DNA from: RGUW01 sp049421025
GTDB taxonomy: Bacteria; Cyanobacteriota; Cyanobacteriia; PCC-6307; Cyanobiaceae
Reading direction: 5' to 3'
DNA length: 42,338 nt
Assembly (NCBI GenBank): GCA_049421025.1
Contig: JBMSMG010000008.1
Coordinates: 1 to 42,338 of the forward strand
Below the pieces are notes generated by a model. It saw nothing but the letters and a program-made list of their open reading frames with translations. It was not told where the DNA came from and did no database searches. This document shows positions 38,846-42,338 of this stretch, piece after piece. The position numbers and the translations under genes are program-made. How positions within the stretch are numbered: position 1 is the first letter of the stretch; the number at the start of each line of letters is the position of its first letter.

Positions 38846-39679
38846 ATGCGCATTGCCACCTGGAACGTGAATTCGGTGCGCACCCGTCTCGATCAGATCA
38901 CGACCTGGCTTGAGCGCGAACGCCCCGAGGTGCTCTGCCTGCAGGAAACCAAGGTGGCCGACGAGCTGTTTCCCAGGCAGGCCTTTGAAGCACTGGGCTA
39001 CCACGTGGCGATCAGCGGGCAGAAGGCCTACAACGGCGTCGCCATTGCCAGCCTGCTGCCGCTCGACGACGTGCAGATCGGCTTTGACGCCCTGCTGGGC
39101 AGCGACAGCAGCACGCTGAGCGAGCAAAAGCGGGTGATCAGCGCCCTGATCGATGGCATCCGGGTGCTCAACCTCTACGTGCCCAATGGCAGCGCCCTCA
39201 GCAGCGACAAATACACCTACAAACTGGCCTGGCTGGCCTGCCTGGAGCGCTATCTGGCGCAGCAGGAGCAGCAGGGTGATCCGCTGTGCATGGTGGGCGA
39301 CTTCAACATCGGTCCTGAGGCTCGCGACCTGCATGACCCTGAGCGCCTGAGCGGCACGATCATGGCCAGCGACGCCGAGCGCGAAGCGCTCAAGCGCGTG
39401 CTGGGTGATCGCATGGCTGATGCCTTTCGCTTGTTTGAAGCGGGCAGTGGCCACTGGAGCTGGTGGGACTACCGCACCGGGGCCTGGGAAACGGGCCGGG
39501 GCTGGCGCATCGATCACATCTATCTCGATGAGCAGCTGCAGCAGTGCGCCACAGGTTGCGTGATCCACAAGGAGCAACGCGGCAACGTGCAACCCAGCGA
39601 CCACGCGCCGGTGGTGGTCAACCTGGCCTGGCCTGGCGATGAGAGCTCCGAGGAGGACGGGCAGGCGAGCTGGCAGTAA
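38846..39679 (+). CDS. xthA: Exodeoxyribonuclease III
   Basis: 277 aa from the ATG at 38846 (MRIATWNVNSVRTRL), the canonical start; the ORF is open further upstream. Catalytic motifs of the EEP nuclease family: WNVNSV, LQETKVAD (Glu), VPNGS and GDFNIGPEARD, WRIDHIYLD, SDHAPVVV (His near the end). It cleaves AP sites and removes 3'-blocking groups in base-excision repair. It stands apart from the other genes in the region. Confidence 0.95.
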   Translation: MRIATWNVNSVRTRLDQITTWLERERPEVLCLQETKVADELFPRQAFEALGYHVAISGQKAYNGVAIASLLPLDDVQIGFDALLGSDSSTLSEQKRVISALIDGIRVLNLYVPNGSALSSDKYTYKLAWLACLERYLAQQEQQGDPLCMVGDFNIGPEARDLHDPERLSGTIMASDAEREALKRVLGDRMADAFRLFEAGSGHWSWWDYRTGAWETGRGWRIDHIYLDEQLQQCATGCVIHKEQRGNVQPSDHAPVVVNLAWPGDESSEEDGQASWQ

Positions 39680-39783
39680 CCGCCGGCAGACAACACCAAT
39701 GTCAGCGCTTAAGCATTTGTACTGATTTGCGCGCGGCCATGGGCTTAAGTGGATCTAGCTCGATCTCACGCGAGTCTCAGGCC

Positions 39784-39975
39784 ATGGCCATACAACCTGG
39801 ATCACTGGTCAGGCTGCCCAAAAAGCCTGGCCGCACGTATCAGGTCATCAATGTCGATGACCGCTGCGACTGCGCCTGGGTGCGGCGCTGGCCCCTCAAG
39901 GCCGAGCACCGGCCGACCTTTGCCGTGCCATTGCACGACGTGATCAGAACACCACAGCCGCCTCAGGCAGACTGA
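39784..39975 (+). CDS. Small conserved-type cyanobacterial protein
   Basis: 63 aa from the ATG at 39784; the frame is open to 39727 but without a good ribosome site. Sequence begins MAIQPGSLVRLPKKPGRTYQ and has an SH3-like/KOW-type strand pattern (VINVDDRCDCAWVRRWPLKA). I recognise the type as a small cyanobacterial protein of unknown role. Its end overlaps the convergent glcD by 32 bp. Confidence 0.68.
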   Translation: MAIQPGSLVRLPKKPGRTYQVINVDDRCDCAWVRRWPLKAEHRPTFAVPLHDVIRTPQPPQAD

Positions 39976-41416
39976 CCCCATCGGCCTTGAGCACGGTCAC
40001 CCGGCGCATCGATTCAGCGCAGGTGCGCGGCGTTGGAAATTGCTTGTCAGGGTTAGCCAAATTGGCAGGATTGAAAGCCTGCCGCACCAGCAGCATCGTG
40101 GCGAGATCGTCGCCGCCGTACATCCAGTCGAGGTAGCAGCGCTTGTCACTGCCCACCCCGTGCTCGCCGCTGATGCTGCCGCCCACATCGATGCAGAGGC
40201 CCAAGATCGCAGCCCCCAGCTGCTTCACCCGCTTGGCGACGCCCGCCTCCTTGGGGTCGTAAAGCACCACCGGGTGCAAGTTGCCGTCACCGGCATGAAA
40301 GACATTGCCCACCGGCAGGCCGTGTTGGGCGCTGAGCCGCTCGATCTCGGCCAGCACCCGCGGCAATTGGCTGCGGGGCACGACGCCATCCTGCAGGTAA
40401 TAGCTGGGGTAGCGGCGACCCAACGCGGTGATGGCGTTCTTGCGGCCCTTCCAGAAGCGGGCACAGGTCTCGGGGTCGCGGGCTTCGCGCACCTGGCGGG
40501 CACCGGCTTCAAGGCACAGACGCTTAGCAACGGCAATCGCCGCCTCGACCTCGCGCTGCTGACCGTCGAGCTCGATCAGCAGAACGGCGGCGGCATCACG
40601 GGGATAGTCCTCAAGACCAAGTGAATCGTTGACCGCCTCCAGGCAGAGGCGATCCATCATTTCCATTCCCGCTGGCTGCACCCCTGCCTCGGTGACCAGA
40701 CGCACCGCCACACCTGCCGCCTCCATGCTGCTGAAGTCGGCCAGCACCACGGCCACGCTCTGAGGTGCGCGCAACAGGCGCAGCGTCACCGCCGTGGCGA
40801 TGCCCAAGGTGCCCTCACTGCCGATGAAGACCCCGCGCAGATCAAGCTCGGGGGTCTCGGCGAGCGCACCGCCCAATTGAGTGGCGCTGCCATCGGGCAG
40901 CACCACCTCAAGGCCCAGCACGTGGTTGCTGGTGACGCCGTATTTAAGGCAATGAACCCCGCCCGAGTTTTCGGCCACGTTGCCGCCGATGCTGCAGGCC
41001 ACCTGCGAGGAGGGATCGGGGGCGTAATAAAAGCCATCGCCTGCAACCGCGCGAGTGACCCAGCTGTTGATCACGCCAGGCTCAACCGTGATCGTGTGGT
41101 TCTCCAGATCGATGCTGCGGATCCGGCGCATGCGGCTGGTGGCAATGACCAAGGCCTCGCTCTCGGCAACAGCACCCCCAGAGAGCCCCGTGCCACTACC
41201 CCGCGCCACAAAAGGAATCGACAACTGGTGGCACAGGCGCACCGCCGCAGCCACCTGCTGCGCGGTCTCAGGCAACACCACAAGCGGCGGCTGATGACGC
41301 TCAAGGGTCAGACCATCGCAGTCGTAGGCGAGCAGTTCCTGGGGGGCACTGACCACCGCCCGCGCCGGCAACACGCGCCTGAGATCCCCCTCCAGCTGGC
41401 GCCAGTCAATGGCCAA
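39944..41416 (-). CDS. glcD: Glycolate oxidase subunit GlcD (FAD-linked oxidase)
   Basis: 490 aa when started from the TTG at 41416 (LAIDWRQLEGDL), the usual GlcD length; the open frame reaches an ATG at 41557, but that adds 47 residues of unusual composition overlapping the hemL start. FAD-binding PCMH domain: LPETAQQVAAAVRLCHQL and FVARGSGTGLSGGAV; the C-terminal part has AGDGNLHPVVLYDP, GGSISGEHGVGSDKR. GlcD oxidises glycolate to glyoxylate in photorespiration. A TTG start is a weak point, so start position confidence is only moderate. Confidence 0.9.
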   Translation of the reverse strand: MAIDWRQLEGDLRRVLPARAVVSAPQELLAYDCDGLTLERHQPPLVVLPETAQQVAAAVRLCHQLSIPFVARGSGTGLSGGAVAESEALVIATSRMRRIRSIDLENHTITVEPGVINSWVTRAVAGDGFYYAPDPSSQVACSIGGNVAENSGGVHCLKYGVTSNHVLGLEVVLPDGSATQLGGALAETPELDLRGVFIGSEGTLGIATAVTLRLLRAPQSVAVVLADFSSMEAAGVAVRLVTEAGVQPAGMEMMDRLCLEAVNDSLGLEDYPRDAAAVLLIELDGQQREVEAAIAVAKRLCLEAGARQVREARDPETCARFWKGRKNAITALGRRYPSYYLQDGVVPRSQLPRVLAEIERLSAQHGLPVGNVFHAGDGNLHPVVLYDPKEAGVAKRVKQLGAAILGLCIDVGGSISGEHGVGSDKRCYLDWMYGGDDLATMLLVRQAFNPANLANPDKQFPTPRTCAESMRRVTVLKADGVSLPEAAVVF

Positions 41417-41532
41417 GGGCGCGCCCCAATCGACCCTGAACTTACCGAGCGGCAACAGTTCCCGCACCGAAACAAGCGCCGAGGGCCGGTTCTGGGTCAG
41501 GATGGCCGCCGGTTTCTTTGCTGCTGGTTGCT

Positions 41533-42338
41533 TTGACCTCGGCCTCCCTTTCGGCACCTGCCTTCAACACCACCCAGTCCCAGGCGTTGTTTGAAGCTGC
41601 CCAGACCCTGATGCCCGGAGGCGTGAGCTCGCCGGTTCGGGCGTTTAAGTCAGTCGGCGGCAACCCGGTCGTTTTTGATCGGGTCAAGGGCGCTTACGCC
41701 TGGGATGTCGATGGCAACCGCTACATCGATTACATCGGTAGCTGGGGTCCGGCGATCTGCGGCCACGCGCATCCCGAGGTGATTGCGGCGCTCCACGAAG
41801 CCCTCGAGAAAGGCACCAGCTTTGGCGCACCCTGCGCCCTGGAAAACCGCCTGGCCGAGCTGGTGATCGAGGCAGTTCCCAGCGTCGAGATGGTGCGCTT
41901 TGTCAACAGCGGCACCGAAGCCTGCATGTCGGTGCTGCGCCTGATGCGCGCGTTCACCGGTCGCGAAAAGATCATCAAGTTTGAGGGCTGCTACCACGGG
42001 CACGCCGACATGTTCCTGGTGAAGGCCGGCTCTGGGGTGGCCACCCTGGGGCTGCCCGATTCACCCGGCGTACCGCGCACCACGGCCGCCAGCACCCTGA
42101 CCGCTCCTTACAACGATCTCGAAGCGGTCAAACAGCTGTTTGCCGAAAATCCCGGCGAGATCGCCGGTGTGATTCTTGAGCCGGTGGTCGGCAACGCCGG
42201 CTTCATTCCACCGGTGCCGGGCTTCCTCGAAGGCATCCGCGAACTGACCCGCGAGCACGACGCCCTGTTGGTGTTTGACGAGGTGATGACTGGTTTCCGC
42301 ATCAGCTACGGCGGTGCCCAGGCCAAGTTCGGCATCAC
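41533..42338 (+). CDS. hemL: Glutamate-1-semialdehyde 2,1-aminomutase (5' part)
   Basis: The frame runs off the window; about 268 codons are visible. It starts probably at the TTG at 41533, giving LTSASLSAPAFNTTQSQALF, and then enters typical HemL sequence: MPGGVSSPVRAFKSVGG, AYAWDVDGNRYIDYIGSWGP, SGTEACMSVLRLMRAFTGR, YHGHADMFLVKAGSG, and VFDEVMTGFRISYGG. The catalytic PLP lysine lies just beyond the end. The enzyme makes 5-aminolevulinate, the first committed intermediate for chlorophyll, haem and B12. The start is close to, and opposite, glcD. Confidence 0.95.
   Translation, partial: MTSASLSAPAFNTTQSQALFEAAQTLMPGGVSSPVRAFKSVGGNPVVFDRVKGAYAWDVDGNRYIDYIGSWGPAICGHAHPEVIAALHEALEKGTSFGAPCALENRLAELVIEAVPSVEMVRFVNSGTEACMSVLRLMRAFTGREKIIKFEGCYHGHADMFLVKAGSGVATLGLPDSPGVPRTTAASTLTAPYNDLEAVKQLFAENPGEIAGVILEPVVGNAGFIPPVPGFLEGIRELTREHDALLVFDEVMTGFRISYGGAQAKFGI

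Noticed and set aside
1..42338. tRNA, rRNA, insertion sequence, prophage or CRISPR
   Set aside because: No cloverleaf, transposase motif, terminal repeat pair or regular repeat array was seen by eye in the intergenic regions.

Overview
The window is a GC-rich, gene-dense piece of a cyanobacterial chromosome. The markers are a high-light-inducible (HLIP) protein, a phycobilisome linker fragment of the CpcG/CpcL family, a cytochrome c6-like protein, a DUF4278 protein, DUF3721 proteins, DUF2214, an IdiB-like Crp regulator next to FutA/FutB, GTA-N8-TAC (NtcA-type) sites and a GlcD/hemL pair. Small intergenic gaps, many 1-10 bp gene overlaps and the gene content point to the picocyanobacterial Synechococcus/Cyanobium group; that placement is inference. 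I saw no tRNA, rRNA, insertion sequence, CRISPR array or prophage gene.

Layout. 1-3.9 kb: trpA, a DUF938 methyltransferase, a small membrane protein, an aminotransferase, a YCII-like protein and a cytochrome c6-like protein. 3.9-8.8 kb: an overlapping operon of an SbcD-like phosphoesterase, a hook-less SbcC/YhaN-like ATPase and a GNAT acetyltransferase, then a Nif11-cupin fusion. 8.7-11 kb (minus strand): a PsiE-like membrane protein, two unknowns and a group 2 sigma factor. 11-13.9 kb: DUF2214, a secreted metalloprotease and the zinc transporter genes znuB and znuC. 13.9-17 kb: a truncated membrane-anchored phycobilisome linker, hisIE, a QueD-like enzyme and a GH57 glycosidase. 17-18.5 kb: a zone of small genes (DUF4278, HLIP, two tiny ORFs, an NblA-like protein) with three GTA-N8-TAC sites.

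18.5-30.2 kb is a metal-homeostasis island: two DUF3721 proteins, znuA divergent from a Zur-like regulator, an Fe(II)/2-oxoglutarate oxygenase, a two-domain multicopper oxidase with a periplasmic protein of the kind found beside FTR1 iron permeases, a His-rich COG0523 GTPase, a cobalamin riboswitch with hupE (cobalt uptake), a 47-residue membrane protein, futA-futB, a 47-residue Cys/Lys-rich protein, ferritin, and an IdiB-like Crp regulator with a small partner gene. Four sites resembling the 7-1-7 Fur-family operator lie in front of znuA/zur, ferritin and idiB.

30.2-42.3 kb: a glycogen-debranching-like enzyme with a GT4 glycosyltransferase; a five-gene minus-strand run (unknown, M41-only peptidase, larC, flippase-like protein, Fur-family regulator); a TPR-like protein, a secreted unknown, xthA, a small conserved protein, glcD and the start of hemL, which runs off the end. 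znuA is 5.3 kb away from znuBC. The candidates I think most worth follow-up are the truncated CpcL-like linker, the Nif11-cupin fusion, the DUF3721 pair, and the two NtcA-like promoters of identical geometry.
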